Notes under the pieces: model-generated | What the model was told of the DNA's origin: nothing | The model's database searches: none | What the model saw: only the letters and a program-made list of their open reading frames with translations | Program-made: the position numbers and the translations under genes | Assembly: GCF_002013915.1 (NCBI RefSeq) | Contig: NZ_MBTF01000012.1 | Span: 62,001-126,000, forward strand | Direction: 5' to 3' | Source: Mucilaginibacter pedocola | GTDB taxonomy: Bacteria > Bacteroidota > Bacteroidia > Sphingobacteriales > Sphingobacteriaceae | Length of the DNA: 64,000 bases | In this document: piece by piece, positions 1 to 9,180 of the stretch | Numbering within the stretch: the stretch's first letter is position 1 | Layout of the letters: each line of letters starts with the position of its first letter

Positions 1-1
1 G

Positions 2-286
2 CCGCCTGCAACAATACAAATCGATGGAGATTCGGTGCCGGTAGATACAAGCGGGCTAAGCGGACTTATGAGCTCTTTCGGCCCTATGTACGCCAGCATG
101 GTAAAATCGATGATGGATGCGCAACTGAGTTTTTATAAACAACCCGGAAAAATAACGGAGTTAGCAAAACTTAATAAACAGTATTATGATGCGCTGGTTA
201 AAGAGGGGTTTACTAAAGAAGAAGCTTTAAAAATTATAACCACCGAAAGCTTGCTACCCAAAGCCGCCGCCACATCGGGGAAATGA
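2..286 (+). CDS. Hypothetical protein, 3' part only
   Basis: The reading frame is open from the first complete codon of the window to the TGA at 284-286, so this is the C-terminal ~94 residues of a gene that begins upstream. An in-frame GTG at 35 could be an internal start, but the codons before it are open and look coding, so I favour a truncated gene. The visible part has a Met/Ser-rich stretch followed by a charged, probably helical tail (KITELAKLNKQYYDALVKEG). No catalytic motif or family was recognised. A strong bidirectional hairpin terminator follows at once. Confidence 0.6.
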   Translation, partial: PPATIQIDGDSVPVDTSGLSGLMSSFGPMYASMVKSMMDAQLSFYKQPGKITELAKLNKQYYDALVKEGFTKEEALKIITTESLLPKAAATSGK

Positions 287-289
287 TAT

Positions 290-328
290 AACAAAAAAGG
301 GGATGCATTTTGCATCCCCTTTTTTGTT
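290..328. terminator. Bidirectional intrinsic terminator between the partial gene and guaB
   Basis: Perfect 18-bp inverted repeat: AACAAAAAAGGGGATGCA at 290-307 and its complement at 311-328, with a 3-nt loop. A-runs on one side and T-runs on the other make it a terminator in both directions. It lies between two convergent genes, 4 nt after the stop of the partial gene and 24 nt after the stop of guaB. Confidence 0.9.
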
Positions 329-351
329 ATTAGAAATAGAGCACCCTTAAA

Positions 352-1827
352 TTACCCCCTGCTGGTGTAGTTTGGTGCTTCTTTAGTAATGGTAATATCG
401 TGCGGGTGGCTCTCGCGCATACCTGCAGCGGTTATGCGTACAAATTTGGCTTTCTGCAAATCTTCAATATTAGCGGCGCCGCAGTAGTGCATACCGGCGC
501 GTAAACCGCCTATGTATTGGAATATCACTTCGCTCATGCTGCCTTTAAATGGTACGCGGCCTACTATACCTTCAGGTACAAGCTTTGTTACCACATCGGT
601 TTCATCTTGAAAGTAACGGTCTTTAGAGCCCTTAGCCATAGCCTCTACCGAACCCATACCGCGGTACGATTTAAACTTACGGCCTTCGTAAATAATGGTT
701 TCGCCCGGTGATTCTTCCACACCCGCAAACAGCGAACCCGCCATAATAGAGCTTGCGCCTGCTGCAATAGCTTTAACAATATCGCCGGTTTGTTTTATAC
801 CACCATCGGCAATAACCGGTATACCGCGGCCTTCCAGGGCTTTGGCGCATTCGTAAACAGCATACAATTGCGGTACGCCTACACCGGCAATAATACGGGT
901 AGTACAAATAGAACCCGGGCCAATACCTACTTTAACAGCGTCGGCACCTGCATCGGCAAGGGCAATGGCGGCATCGCCGGTGGCAATGTTACCTGCAATA
1001 ACCTGTAGCGTTGGGTAAAGTGCCTTAACGGCCTTCACCATATCAATTACACCTTTAGAGTGGCCATGGGCGGTATCAACCGTTACTACGTCAACACCTG
1101 CATTGTACAGGGCGGTAACACGGTCAATATTATCGGCAGCAACACCAACGGCAGCACCTACGCGTAAACGGCCATATTGATCTTTACAAGCGTTGGGGAA
1201 GTTTTTTACTTTCTGAATGTCTTTATAAGTAATAAGGCCAACCAGTATTCCATCAGCATTTACTACCGGTAATTTCTCAATCTTGTTGGCTTGCAGTATG
1301 TTGGCGGCTTCTAATAAGTCGGTACCTTCCGGGGCGGTAATGAGGTTGGTTTTAGTCATCACCTCGCTTACTTTTACCGATAAGTCTTTTTGAAAACGCA
1401 GGTCGCGGTTGGTAATGATGCCTTTCAGTTTATGCTCAGCATCAATAACTGGTATACCACCAATTTTGTATTCGCGCATGATATTGAAAGCATCAGAAAG
1501 TACAGCGTCCTCCAATAGCGTAACAGGATCCTGTATCATCCCGCTTTCCGACCTTTTTACCTTGCGTACCTCTTCGGCTTGCTGTTGTATGGTCATGTTT
1601 TTGTGCAGTATACCAATACCACCGGCCTGTGCAATGGCAATGGCCAGTTCGGCTTCGGTAACGGTATCCATCGCGGCCGATAAAATTGGAATGTTTAGCC
1701 TGATGCTTTTTGTTAAAAAAGTACTGGTGTTAACTTCGCGCGGTAATACTTCGGAATAAGCGGGGAGTAGTAAAACGTCGTCGTAAGTTAATCCTTCGGC
1801 AACAAATTTAGATGGGTCTAACTGCAT
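352..1827 (-). CDS. guaB: Inosine-5'-monophosphate dehydrogenase
   Basis: Catalyses NAD-dependent oxidation of IMP to XMP, the committed step of GTP synthesis in the cytosol. The 491-residue length is normal. The N-terminal barrel segment begins [15 protein letters not shown]; two CBS domains occupy roughly residues 95-205; the catalytic loop is [11 protein letters not shown] with the active-site Cys at about 308; the flap region contains [10 protein letters not shown]. The ATG at 1827 gives the standard N-terminus and lies about 35 nt downstream of a consensus promoter. It is monocistronic: a shared terminator follows, and the next upstream gene on this strand is at 1990 or beyond in a different transcription unit. 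Confidence 0.97.
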   Translation of the reverse strand: MQLDPSKFVAEGLTYDDVLLLPAYSEVLPREVNTSTFLTKSIRLNIPILSAAMDTVTEAELAIAIAQAGGIGILHKNMTIQQQAEEVRKVKRSESGMIQDPVTLLEDAVLSDAFNIMREYKIGGIPVIDAEHKLKGIITNRDLRFQKDLSVKVSEVMTKTNLITAPEGTDLLEAANILQANKIEKLPVVNADGILVGLITYKDIQKVKNFPNACKDQYGRLRVGAAVGVAADNIDRVTALYNAGVDVVTVDTAHGHSKGVIDMVKAVKALYPTLQVIAGNIATGDAAIALADAGADAVKVGIGPGSICTTRIIAGVGVPQLYAVYECAKALEGRGIPVIADGGIKQTGDIVKAIAAGASSIMAGSLFAGVEESPGETIIYEGRKFKSYRGMGSVEAMAKGSKDRYFQDETDVVTKLVPEGIVGRVPFKGSMSEVIFQYIGGLRAGMHYCGAANIEDLQKAKFVRITAAGMRESHPHDITITKEAPNYTSRG

Positions 1828-1862
1828 AGCAAATAATTATTTTGGAGTTATTATTTGCCGGG

Positions 1863-1894
1863 CAAAGATACAGTTAGATATGCAGATATGCAAA
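1863..1894 (-). promoter_or_regulatory. guaB promoter, Bacteroidota type
   Basis: On the minus strand a TTTG (complement of 1891-1894) is separated by exactly 20 nt from TATCTTTG (complement of 1863-1870). This fits the TTTG-N19-21-TAnnTTTG consensus read by the Bacteroidota primary sigma factor. The predicted start gives a leader of about 30 nt before the guaB ATG. Confidence 0.75.
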
Positions 1895-1974
1895 CGGATT
1901 TAATGTGCAAATATGCAGATGTGTAAATAAGCAGATGGAAATTACATTGGTTTGATAAACACCATGGATAATTA

Positions 1975-2009
1975 TGGGGGCCGGAAATCCAATGGACTCC
2001 CGGTCCCCT
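1975..2009 (-). terminator. Possible hairpin terminator after the sulfotransferase gene
   Basis: GGGGGCCGG near 1976-1984 can pair with CCCGGTCCCC at 1999-2008, with one imperfect pair. It sits just past the sulfotransferase stop at 2017. There is no clear U-run, so it may only be a weak terminator or a 3'-end stabilising hairpin. Confidence 0.4.
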
Positions 2010-2016
2010 ATAGCCA

Positions 2017-2838
2017 TTATATATAATTCCTCAGCATCACCTCTAACCTTTTGGCTTTTTTTATAAGGTTTTTATCTTCAATATAGGCATCAACATCGGC
2101 AACGCGGCTTAACAAATCCCCTTTAAACACTTCGTTAAAATCATGATAAGTTAAGTCGAAGTTCCAGTGGTGCCTTAGTTTTTCAAAAACTTCCTTATCT
2201 GTGCTGAAAAGACTTTGATAATCAACTACCATAAAACTGCCTTCGGGTAGGGTTTGAATGTTTTTCAGGATCTCCTCGTTGTAGCGCATCCAAACCTGCA
2301 GGTAAAAGCCCGCATGCTCGCGATGGAACCTTTTCCATTGGCGGGGCCTGCGTATTTTAAGCCAAACCTGTTTAGATAGCCACGGCCGTTTCATATATTT
2401 CTCCTCATAGTCTTTAAAATCGCGGTGCAGCATTGAGCTTACGGTCGACTTATAATCGCGCACAATATTGAGGTAATAGGCATTGGGCAGCAACTCGCGA
2501 TAGTGCGACAGAAAAAGGCAGGTACGCGGGTCTTTCCAGCCCCATTGTTCATTAATGTGGTTCTTAAAATCAATAATGCGCTTCAACTTCTCCTTCTGAT
2601 AAACCGACAACGATTTTACAGGTTTGGTAATAAAGCCCACCTGCGAGAGGTTGTTAGAAGCCAAAACATCCATATGGAAGCGGTAAAAATCCACATCCTC
2701 AAAATGCCCGTCGCGGTTGCTTGGGGTGGCGCCAAGCAGCATATTACCCAAATTTAATCCGCATTTATTGAGCCACTGGCTTATTAAGGATGTGCCCGAG
2801 CGGTGCATGCCCGCAATAATTAAGGTATTAGAATTCAT
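2017..2838 (-). CDS. Sulfotransferase family protein
   Basis: Predicted to transfer sulfate from PAPS to a hydroxyl of a glycan, lipid or small molecule. The N-terminus AGMHRSGTSLISQWL (about residues 9-23) is the 5'-phosphosulfate-binding loop of the P-loop sulfotransferase fold. NIVRDYKSTVSSMLHRD (about residues 125-140) resembles the 3'-phosphate-binding Arg/Ser segment. At 273 residues the length is normal. There is no signal peptide, so it is probably cytosolic. The start overlaps the 3' end of the APS kinase gene by 11 nt, so donor synthesis and transfer appear translationally coupled. The acceptor cannot be read from the sequence. Confidence 0.82.
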   Translation of the reverse strand: MNSNTLIIAGMHRSGTSLISQWLNKCGLNLGNMLLGATPSNRDGHFEDVDFYRFHMDVLASNNLSQVGFITKPVKSLSVYQKEKLKRIIDFKNHINEQWGWKDPRTCLFLSHYRELLPNAYYLNIVRDYKSTVSSMLHRDFKDYEEKYMKRPWLSKQVWLKIRRPRQWKRFHREHAGFYLQVWMRYNEEILKNIQTLPEGSFMVVDYQSLFSTDKEVFEKLRHHWNFDLTYHDFNEVFKGDLLSRVADVDAYIEDKNLIKKAKRLEVMLRNYI

Positions 2839-3367
2839 AAACCGGCTTTTTTGCGTTGATAATGAAATTGTAAAGCATATTGCTGCAATCGTCTATACTG
2901 TTTACGTGGGTGTTGATGTATACATCGGGCGTTGCGGGTATATCAAACTGGTCGTTTATCCCCGTTAGGTTCTTTATTTTATCGGGGTGTTCATCGGGCA
3001 GCAGGGCTTTCGCATAAAAGCCTTTGGTATCGCGGCCAATCAATACATCTACCGGGCAGTCTACATGCACAGTAAACACATCGGGATAGCGCGATAAAAG
3101 TTCGGCGCGAGCCTGCGCGTAAGGATTTATGGCGCTAACAATAGTTACGATGCCCTGCCTGCTGAATTTTCTTGCAATGAAACCCATGCGACGGATGTTC
3201 TCCATCCTGTCCTCGCGCGAGTAGCCAAGCTCTTTAAACAAATTGCCGCGGTATTCGTCGCCATCAATTATTTCGGCGGATGTGCCGTCGGCATCTAACT
3301 TGTTTTTGATAGTGCGGGCTAAAGTAGTTTTACCGGCCCCGGATAGGCCACAAAGTAGTACGATCAT
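2828..3367 (-). CDS. cysC: Adenylylsulfate (APS) kinase
   Basis: Phosphorylates APS to PAPS, the donor for sulfotransferases. The Walker A loop is GLSGAGKTT (residues 7-15). IDGDEYRGNLFKELGYSRED followed by NIRRMGFIARKF is the APS-binding core typical of CysC, and GRDTKGFYAKAL matches the conserved lid region. The 179-residue length is that of the free kinase, with no sulfurylase fusion. No ATP sulfurylase (cysDN or sat) is visible in the window, so APS must come from elsewhere. The direct overlap with a sulfotransferase suggests PAPS is made here for sulfation rather than for assimilation to cysteine (inference). Confidence 0.88.
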   Translation of the reverse strand: MIVLLCGLSGAGKTTLARTIKNKLDADGTSAEIIDGDEYRGNLFKELGYSREDRMENIRRMGFIARKFSRQGIVTIVSAINPYAQARAELLSRYPDVFTVHVDCPVDVLIGRDTKGFYAKALLPDEHPDKIKNLTGINDQFDIPATPDVYINTHVNSIDDCSNMLYNFIINAKKPVYEF

Positions 3368-3619
3368 GTAAGTGAAGGTTGATGTTAATTAAAATGCAAC
3401 ATCGTTTGGCAGGTGCAGGGGTGGCGTTGCCTTAAACGAAATACCTGCGGCTAAAATCAGCTAAAACGGAACCGTTTGGGGCAAAGACTCGGTTAACAAG
3501 CAAATTGTCCCGATAAAGGCGGATAAAGCGGTTTTAAGCGTGTTTTAATGCTATATGTTTGTTACAAAGGGCCCGGGATTGGGCACACTATTTTCGCGAA
3601 AAAGAGGAACTGCATCGCC

Positions 3620-4864
3620 CTACGCCTTCTCGCGGTAAGCTGCATTGATAACCCTATTGAGCGTTAACCCCTGCACTATAATGGAGAATATCACAATAAA
3701 ATAACTTCCCGAAAGAATGAAGTGCCGATATGGAGAAGCTGGTAAGGCCAGTGCTAGGGCAATAGTAATGCCGCCCCTTACCCCTGCCCAGGTTAGGATA
3801 CTTACGTTACTATAACTCATATTGAGCGAACGCCGCAAAAACGTCATCGGCAGCGCAATACTCACCCAGCGCGCTATAATAATAACAGCTATACCTATAG
3901 CACCGGTTATCCAATAGTTTTTGATGTACGGTAGGTTTATCATTTGCAAGCCTATCATTACTATAAGCATGGTGTTCAGCATCTCATCTATCAGTTCCCA
4001 AAATTTCTCCAACGCTTCATGCGAATGCTCTTTATTATCGGCATTGATGCTTCGCCCGCCCGCAAGCAAACCCGCCGTAACTACTGATAGAGGAATAGAA
4101 AAATCGAGCATTTCGGCTATTAGCGAATTGGCCATTACCAAAGCCAGCGAAACCATTACTATGGTTTGAAAATCTTTTATCGAGAACATCAACCTGTAGG
4201 CCAACAAGCCCGTTGCTGCACCCAAAGCCACACCACCAAATACTTCCCTTACAAAAAGCAGCACCGCGTGGCCAAAATCGATATTCTCGTAACCGGTACG
4301 CGTAACTTCCAATAGGGTGATGAATAGTACAAGCCCTATCCCATCGTTAAAAAGCGATTCGCCGGAAATGATGGTAGACAGATTGGATGGCAATTTAGAA
4401 CTTCGGATGATAGCGCCCACGGCCACAGGATCGGTGGGCGAAACCAGCGCGCCGAACAGCAGGCAATAAACATAAGGTATCTTTACATCAACCAACCTCA
4501 CCACATAATACAGCAGGATACCGAAAATGGCGGTTGAGATAATAACCCCTAAAGTACTGAGCAACAGCACCGGACGAACCTCGCGCTTAAGTTTACGTAC
4601 ATTCACATTAAAAGCACTGGCAAACAGCAGGAAGCCCAGCATAATGTTTAGTACGGTCGACGAAAAATTGATGTTTTTGGCCAGCATAGTTAGGTACTTG
4701 GCCGCATTGGGGTCGAGGTTATCTACCACAATGGTAAGCACCGAACCGCAAATGGCCAATGCCATAATACCTATAGTACCCGGCAGTTTTAAAAAGCGGG
4801 CGTTGAGGTACGAGTACAGGGCGCTTACGATTACCAGCAGCGCAATAACCAAAAACAGGTGCAT
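3620..4864 (-). CDS. Na+/H+ antiporter, CPA1 (NhaP-like) family
   Basis: Inner-membrane cation/proton exchanger. The 414 residues are almost entirely hydrophobic, with about 12 membrane segments. The segment GALVSPTDPVAVGAIIRSS followed by ISGESLFNDGIGLVLF holds the family signature, including the paired Asn-Asp of the ion site. There is no large C-terminal cytosolic regulatory domain. It is 31 nt downstream of the NADH dehydrogenase gene on the same strand and may be cotranscribed. The ion (Na+, Li+ or K+) cannot be set from sequence alone. The 252 nt between this gene and cysC show nothing I recognise. Confidence 0.88.
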   Translation of the reverse strand: MHLFLVIALLVIVSALYSYLNARFLKLPGTIGIMALAICGSVLTIVVDNLDPNAAKYLTMLAKNINFSSTVLNIMLGFLLFASAFNVNVRKLKREVRPVLLLSTLGVIISTAIFGILLYYVVRLVDVKIPYVYCLLFGALVSPTDPVAVGAIIRSSKLPSNLSTIISGESLFNDGIGLVLFITLLEVTRTGYENIDFGHAVLLFVREVFGGVALGAATGLLAYRLMFSIKDFQTIVMVSLALVMANSLIAEMLDFSIPLSVVTAGLLAGGRSINADNKEHSHEALEKFWELIDEMLNTMLIVMIGLQMINLPYIKNYWITGAIGIAVIIIARWVSIALPMTFLRRSLNMSYSNVSILTWAGVRGGITIALALALPASPYRHFILSGSYFIVIFSIIVQGLTLNRVINAAYREKA

Positions 4865-4895
4865 GGCAGTAAAACCCCGTGTGCGCCAAATAGTT

Positions 4896-6224
4896 TTATT
4901 TGGCCTGCGGGTCGGTCATCATCGTATTGCTGTCAAAAGCATGTATAACCAGGCGGTTATCGCTGTTGCGGGTAATGTAATTAATGGCCCAGTTTAAAAA
5001 TACAATGGCCTTATTGGTGAAGCCAGCTAACGATAGCAGGTGGACAAACAGCCACAGCAACCAGGCAAAATAACCCTGGAAACGCAGCTTACCCAGATCG
5101 GCAACCGCCATGTGGCGGCCTATGGTGGCCATGGTGCCCAAATCGTTATATTGAAAAGGTTTGGTGGGTTGGTTATTGATAATGGCTACCAGGTTTTTGG
5201 CCAGCTGTTTCCCCTGCTGCAAAGCCACCTGCGCAACGCCCGGGAAACCGTTAGGGTTGGCCTCGCTGGATACGGCCGACACATCGCCAATGGCAAATAC
5301 ATTTTGGTAACCTTTAACGCGGTTAATATCATCGGTTTGCAGTCGGTTGCCTTTAGCAATGGTTTCGGCCGGCATACCTTCGGGCATTTCGCCGCGCACG
5401 CCGGCCGCCCAAAATACGTTGCGGGTTTTTACATCCACGCCGTTATCTATCTTCAGGATGTCGCCGTTATAACTTGATACGTGTACGCCGTTATAAACCT
5501 GTATCCCCATTTCGGTCAGAAACTTCCCGGCCTTAGCCGATGCCTGTTCAGACATGGCGCCCAGCACACGGTCCTTTCCTTCTACCAGGTACACGTGCAT
5601 ATCTTTATCGCACAGGCCGGGGTAATCTTTACAAAGGATGAATTTGCGCAACTCGGCAATAGCGCCTGATAGCTCTACCCCTGTTGGCCCGCCGCCTACC
5701 ACCACAAAGGTTAACAGCGCCTCGCGTTCGGCTTCGTCAACCGTAACCAGCGCCTTCTCCAGGTTTTGCAGTATCAGGCTGCGCACATTCAGGGCTTCGG
5801 CAATGTTTTTCATGGGCAGCGTATAATGCTCCAGCTCTTTATTACCGAAATAATTGGTATTGGCACCGGTAGCCATAACCAGGTAGTCGTAATGAATATC
5901 GCCTATATTGGCGGTAACTACACGGGCTTCGGTATCTACCTTTTGCACCTCAGCCAAATGGAAGGTAAAATTCTTTTGCCTGCCAAAAATGCGGCGGATG
6001 GGGAAGCCTATGGAGTCGCCCTCAATGGCACCGGTGGCCACCTGGTATAGCAAGGGCTGAAAGGTGTGGTAGTTATGCTTATCCAACAGCATTACCTCTA
6101 CAGGGGCATGCTTTAAGCTTTTGGCGAGTTGTATACCGGCAAAACCACCACCAATAATTAAAACGCGGGGCTTTGCTTTTGAGTTGTTATCCATAGCTGC
6201 GTATAATGGCGGCAAAATAAACAT
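4896..6224 (-). CDS. ndh: Type II NADH:quinone oxidoreductase
   Basis: Non-proton-pumping, FAD-dependent NADH dehydrogenase on the inner face of the membrane. The FAD Rossmann motif is VLIIGGGFAGIQLAKSL near the N-terminus; the NAD-binding motif is FVVVGGGPTGVELSGAI at about residues 175-190; YQNVFAIGDVSAV is the second FAD contact. The C-terminal hydrophobic/amphipathic region (FAWLLWLFVHLLSLAGF onward) fits membrane attachment. The start could be at the first ATG or at the internal ATG nine residues later (MDNNSKAKPR); I kept the longer form with low certainty. It precedes the antiporter gene. Confidence 0.9.
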   Translation of the reverse strand: MFILPPLYAAMDNNSKAKPRVLIIGGGFAGIQLAKSLKHAPVEVMLLDKHNYHTFQPLLYQVATGAIEGDSIGFPIRRIFGRQKNFTFHLAEVQKVDTEARVVTANIGDIHYDYLVMATGANTNYFGNKELEHYTLPMKNIAEALNVRSLILQNLEKALVTVDEAEREALLTFVVVGGGPTGVELSGAIAELRKFILCKDYPGLCDKDMHVYLVEGKDRVLGAMSEQASAKAGKFLTEMGIQVYNGVHVSSYNGDILKIDNGVDVKTRNVFWAAGVRGEMPEGMPAETIAKGNRLQTDDINRVKGYQNVFAIGDVSAVSSEANPNGFPGVAQVALQQGKQLAKNLVAIINNQPTKPFQYNDLGTMATIGRHMAVADLGKLRFQGYFAWLLWLFVHLLSLAGFTNKAIVFLNWAINYITRNSDNRLVIHAFDSNTMMTDPQAK

Positions 6225-6312
6225 TCTGCCGCCGGTTATCAGCCTTGTTAACAGGGTAAAAGAGATTATGTGTTTTTGTAGACAATAAAAGGTGGTTATT
6301 TAACCTCCATTT

Positions 6313-6453
6313 TTAACCACAGAGTTCACAGAGAGAAAAACACAGAGTCACACAGAGCTTTGCAAACTGACCAAAGAGCTTTTATTTGAAGCATCTTTCA
6401 ATTAGCCTACTAAACAAGCCTCCGCGTAACCTCTGCGAACTCCGTGGTTAATT
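6313..6453. repeat. Paired inverted CCACAGAG-type repeat, copy 1
   Basis: The left arm begins TTTTAACCACAGAGTTCACA and continues with further CACAGAG units (6311 to about 6357). The right arm (about 6418-6453) ends CTCTGCGAACTCCGTGGTTA, the inverted counterpart. The ends are inverted repeats enclosing about 60 nt of unrelated sequence, so RNA from either strand could form one long hairpin. It fills the gap between the M56 peptidase gene and ndh. Further copies are at 9181-9392 and 11680-11844. Confidence 0.75.
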
Positions 6454-6458
6454 CACCA

Positions 6459-8711
6459 TTATACCTTCTCGTAAAACTTATAAAAGTACTCCGGATTTAT
6501 AGTACCATAGCCCATATAGCCTTTGGTTAACGATACCCAATCATTCACCACATAATCGTTACCGGTTTTTACTTCGTGCACAAAACGGAAGCGCACCTCC
6601 TCGCCTATCGCAATATTTTCGAAAGCTGGGGCCGATGGTTTGATGTTCACTTTAATTTTTGAGCCGTTGGGCGCCAATATAACGGCGCTCTTCCACTTGC
6701 CGTTGGCGTATTTTTCTACGCTGCTAAGCTTACCGTCGGCAAAGCGCACTTTATTGGCTTCGTAAAGGAAGGCGTAATTAGGGGCTGGCTCGGCCGGGGC
6801 ACGGAATAATTCTACGCCCCCTTTACTTACAGTTTCGGGCTGAATGATCAGCGGGCCGCCCCTAAAAAATAGTATGGTTTTTACTTTTATTTCTATCTCG
6901 TCGCCGGGCTGCAACTTGCTGTTCAGTATATCATCGTTCAACAACTTGCTGCCTACCAGGTATTGGTAGTTGCCATGCTGAACCCTTACTGCTGTAAATT
7001 TACCGCTGAAGACAGCGTTAGTATCAACTATGCCCAATACTTTAAATGCGGATACTTTGCCTTTTACAGCAGCTATTGCTTCCTGCTTTTGCTTATACTC
7101 GTCCGACTTTAAAAACTCCGCAAATTTTTGCCGGCCTTTTTCTCTGTCTTTCTTTTGCTCTTTAGTTTCTTTTAATTTTTGGCGGTATTTAAGGGTATCA
7201 GCACCGTCGCTATTTATGGCACCGCTGATATTTCCTTTGCCCGTCGAGTTGTCATCGGCCAATAGGATATTAAAGTAAACATTATAGCTACTGATATCCT
7301 CGGTTCCCCAATGCTGATTAGCATTAACGCTACCTACCGACCACGACGATGCCTTTTTGCTTTTCAATATCTCTTCCACTTTATTTACATCGGCTTCCGG
7401 GTAAGCTTTTCCCTCTACTATAAAAACCGCTTTATCTGTAGGTTTTATCTCCGACGAGCTCATGGCACCTCCTTTGGGGATATTGATGATAATCTTATCC
7501 AAAAGTTTCCCGTCGGCAGTTTTCTGTTTGATGCGGGCGTAAAATTGCGACTTAGGTACGGCGGCTTCCAAAACCAAATTCTCGTGTTCCAGCGGCGTCA
7601 TATAGGTTATTTTACCGAGCACCCTTATCTCCACTACCCCATCTTTTACTTTATTGCCATACTTTTGGTATTGCTTGCTGGTAACCGTTGGCCTGTAAAT
7701 GCCCGTTCCGTTTACGCACTTGTTACTGATCTTGTATAAGATATCATCATTATACTGTTTCCCGTTGATCAACACTAAGGGATGTGGGCCAAGCTGTTCC
7801 AGCCCGGTTATAGCACTCACTTTTTTGTCTTGTCCGTCTTTCAGGTTGGCAAAAGCCAGGCAGCTAAGCACCACCATGGGCAGCGCCAGCAAGTAAATAA
7901 TTCTTTTCATATTTGATGTAGGTTTGTTAAACAACATGGCAAGCCGTTTTTTTAGTGGCACTTTACTAAAACTGTGGAACAGGTAGCCCCTGCCCGATAC
8001 CGCAAGCTTAAACAGCAATTGCGCATACATGCCTTTCTCATCATCCTTTGCGGCAAGGCGGTCCACCTCAAACTCGTGGTTCTCTTCTATCGAACGCATG
8101 TATAAATACACAAAAGGGTTAAACCACAATGCTACCTGCGCCAACCGTGCCAGCAGCCTGTCGGCGCTATGCAGTAGCTTGATGTGCAATAATTCGTGGG
8201 CGATGATCTGCTGCACTTCTGCAGGCTCCAACTCATCATCATTCACAAATATCACGTTCAGGAAGGAGCTGTTGCCCTGCTTTTTATCTGCCTTAAGTAC
8301 CCTCACCTGCCCTATTTGCATCAGGTTTTGCCCATGCAAACGGCGGTAAAAGTTAAATAGCGCTAAGGCAAAATGTATTACCGAAACCACGGCAATGGCT
8401 ACGTAGGCCCAATACAGCGCGCCTATCCAGTTAAATGGGCTTTCTACTGCATTAGTTTCGGTTGCTACCGGTGCCTCAACAGGCAAGGCCTGCATTTGCT
8501 GTACATACATTACAGGCTGCATTATAGGTGATGGCTGCACGGTATCAACCTCGAAGCTTAGCGTGGGTATCACAAAGCTCAGTATTAAAGTCCCCAGTAA
8601 ATACCAGCGGTTAAGCGTAAAGAAGGTTAGCCTGCGTAAAAACAGGAAATAAAATGAATAGAAGATGCCGGAACAGGCCGACACTTGCAGCAGGTAGATG
8701 AATGCTTTCAT
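6459..8711 (-). CDS. M56 family (BlaR1-like) membrane metallopeptidase with large C-terminal extension
   Basis: Integral-membrane signalling peptidase partner of the BlaI repressor encoded just upstream. About four membrane segments: residues ~5-25, ~38-55, ~97-120 and ~269-288. The zinc motif HELLH is at residues 172-176 (AHELLHIKLLHSADRLLAR). After the last membrane segment, about 450 residues follow that should lie outside the cytoplasm. In them I see no penicillin-binding SxxK/SxN/KTG set as in true BlaR1, so the signal sensed is unknown. The gene starts 4 nt inside the 3' end of blaI (ATGA overlap), so the two are coupled. Confidence 0.85.
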   Translation of the reverse strand: MKAFIYLLQVSACSGIFYSFYFLFLRRLTFFTLNRWYLLGTLILSFVIPTLSFEVDTVQPSPIMQPVMYVQQMQALPVEAPVATETNAVESPFNWIGALYWAYVAIAVVSVIHFALALFNFYRRLHGQNLMQIGQVRVLKADKKQGNSSFLNVIFVNDDELEPAEVQQIIAHELLHIKLLHSADRLLARLAQVALWFNPFVYLYMRSIEENHEFEVDRLAAKDDEKGMYAQLLFKLAVSGRGYLFHSFSKVPLKKRLAMLFNKPTSNMKRIIYLLALPMVVLSCLAFANLKDGQDKKVSAITGLEQLGPHPLVLINGKQYNDDILYKISNKCVNGTGIYRPTVTSKQYQKYGNKVKDGVVEIRVLGKITYMTPLEHENLVLEAAVPKSQFYARIKQKTADGKLLDKIIINIPKGGAMSSSEIKPTDKAVFIVEGKAYPEADVNKVEEILKSKKASSWSVGSVNANQHWGTEDISSYNVYFNILLADDNSTGKGNISGAINSDGADTLKYRQKLKETKEQKKDREKGRQKFAEFLKSDEYKQKQEAIAAVKGKVSAFKVLGIVDTNAVFSGKFTAVRVQHGNYQYLVGSKLLNDDILNSKLQPGDEIEIKVKTILFFRGGPLIIQPETVSKGGVELFRAPAEPAPNYAFLYEANKVRFADGKLSSVEKYANGKWKSAVILAPNGSKIKVNIKPSAPAFENIAIGEEVRFRFVHEVKTGNDYVVNDWVSLTKGYMGYGTINPEYFYKFYEKV

Positions 8712-9076
8712 TTCTTGGTATTTTTATCGATGAGTTCCTGGATCTTTTTAATGTCGTCTTCGCTCAGTTTTTCTTCCTTCACCATAAATGATAAAAGGCT
8801 CTCCACCGAGTTATCAAAATACCCTGTAAACATTTTTTTGAATGATGCTTTACGGTATTCTGCTTTGCTAATGGCCGGAAAGTATTCATAAGTTTTGCCG
8901 TAGGCCTTGTAATCCACGTAGCCCTTCTTCTCCAGCAGCCGCACTACCGACGATATGGTATTGTAAGGCGGCTTGGGCTCATCGGGCAGGGCATCAATAA
9001 TATCCTTTACAAAAGCCTTCTTCAGCTTCCATAATATCTGCATTACGCGTTCTTCGGTACGGGTTAGCTCTTCCAT
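8708..9076 (-). CDS. BlaI/MecI/CopY family transcriptional repressor
   Basis: The 122-residue winged-helix repressor begins LTRTEERVMQILWKLKKAFV and continues with PPYNTISSVVRLLEKKGYV, the recognition helix and wing typical of BlaI/MecI. In the known systems the M56 peptidase, when activated, leads to cleavage of this repressor. The arrangement repressor then peptidase with a 4-nt overlap is the usual Bacteroidota one. The promoter element ends only about 4 nt before the ATG, so the mRNA may be leaderless. No clear TACA-n-TGTA operator was found. The targets are unknown apart from likely self-repression. Confidence 0.88.
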   Translation of the reverse strand: MEELTRTEERVMQILWKLKKAFVKDIIDALPDEPKPPYNTISSVVRLLEKKGYVDYKAYGKTYEYFPAISKAEYRKASFKKMFTGYFDNSVESLLSFMVKEEKLSEDDIKKIQELIDKNTKK

Positions 9077-9080
9077 AAAC

Positions 9081-9112
9081 CAAATCTATAACTTAGCTTT
9101 CAGTTTTACAAC
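9081..9112 (-). promoter_or_regulatory. blaI promoter
   Basis: On the minus strand GTTG (complement of 9109-9112), 20 nt spacer, then TAGATTTG (complement of 9081-9088), matching TAnnTTTG. The -7 element ends about 4 nt before the blaI ATG at 9076, so transcription should start at or next to the start codon. Confidence 0.6.
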
Positions 9113-9180
9113 TAATTTTTACGTTATATAATTAAAAAATCAGTTCATAAAAATAAGTAATTGATTTATAGATTATTATT

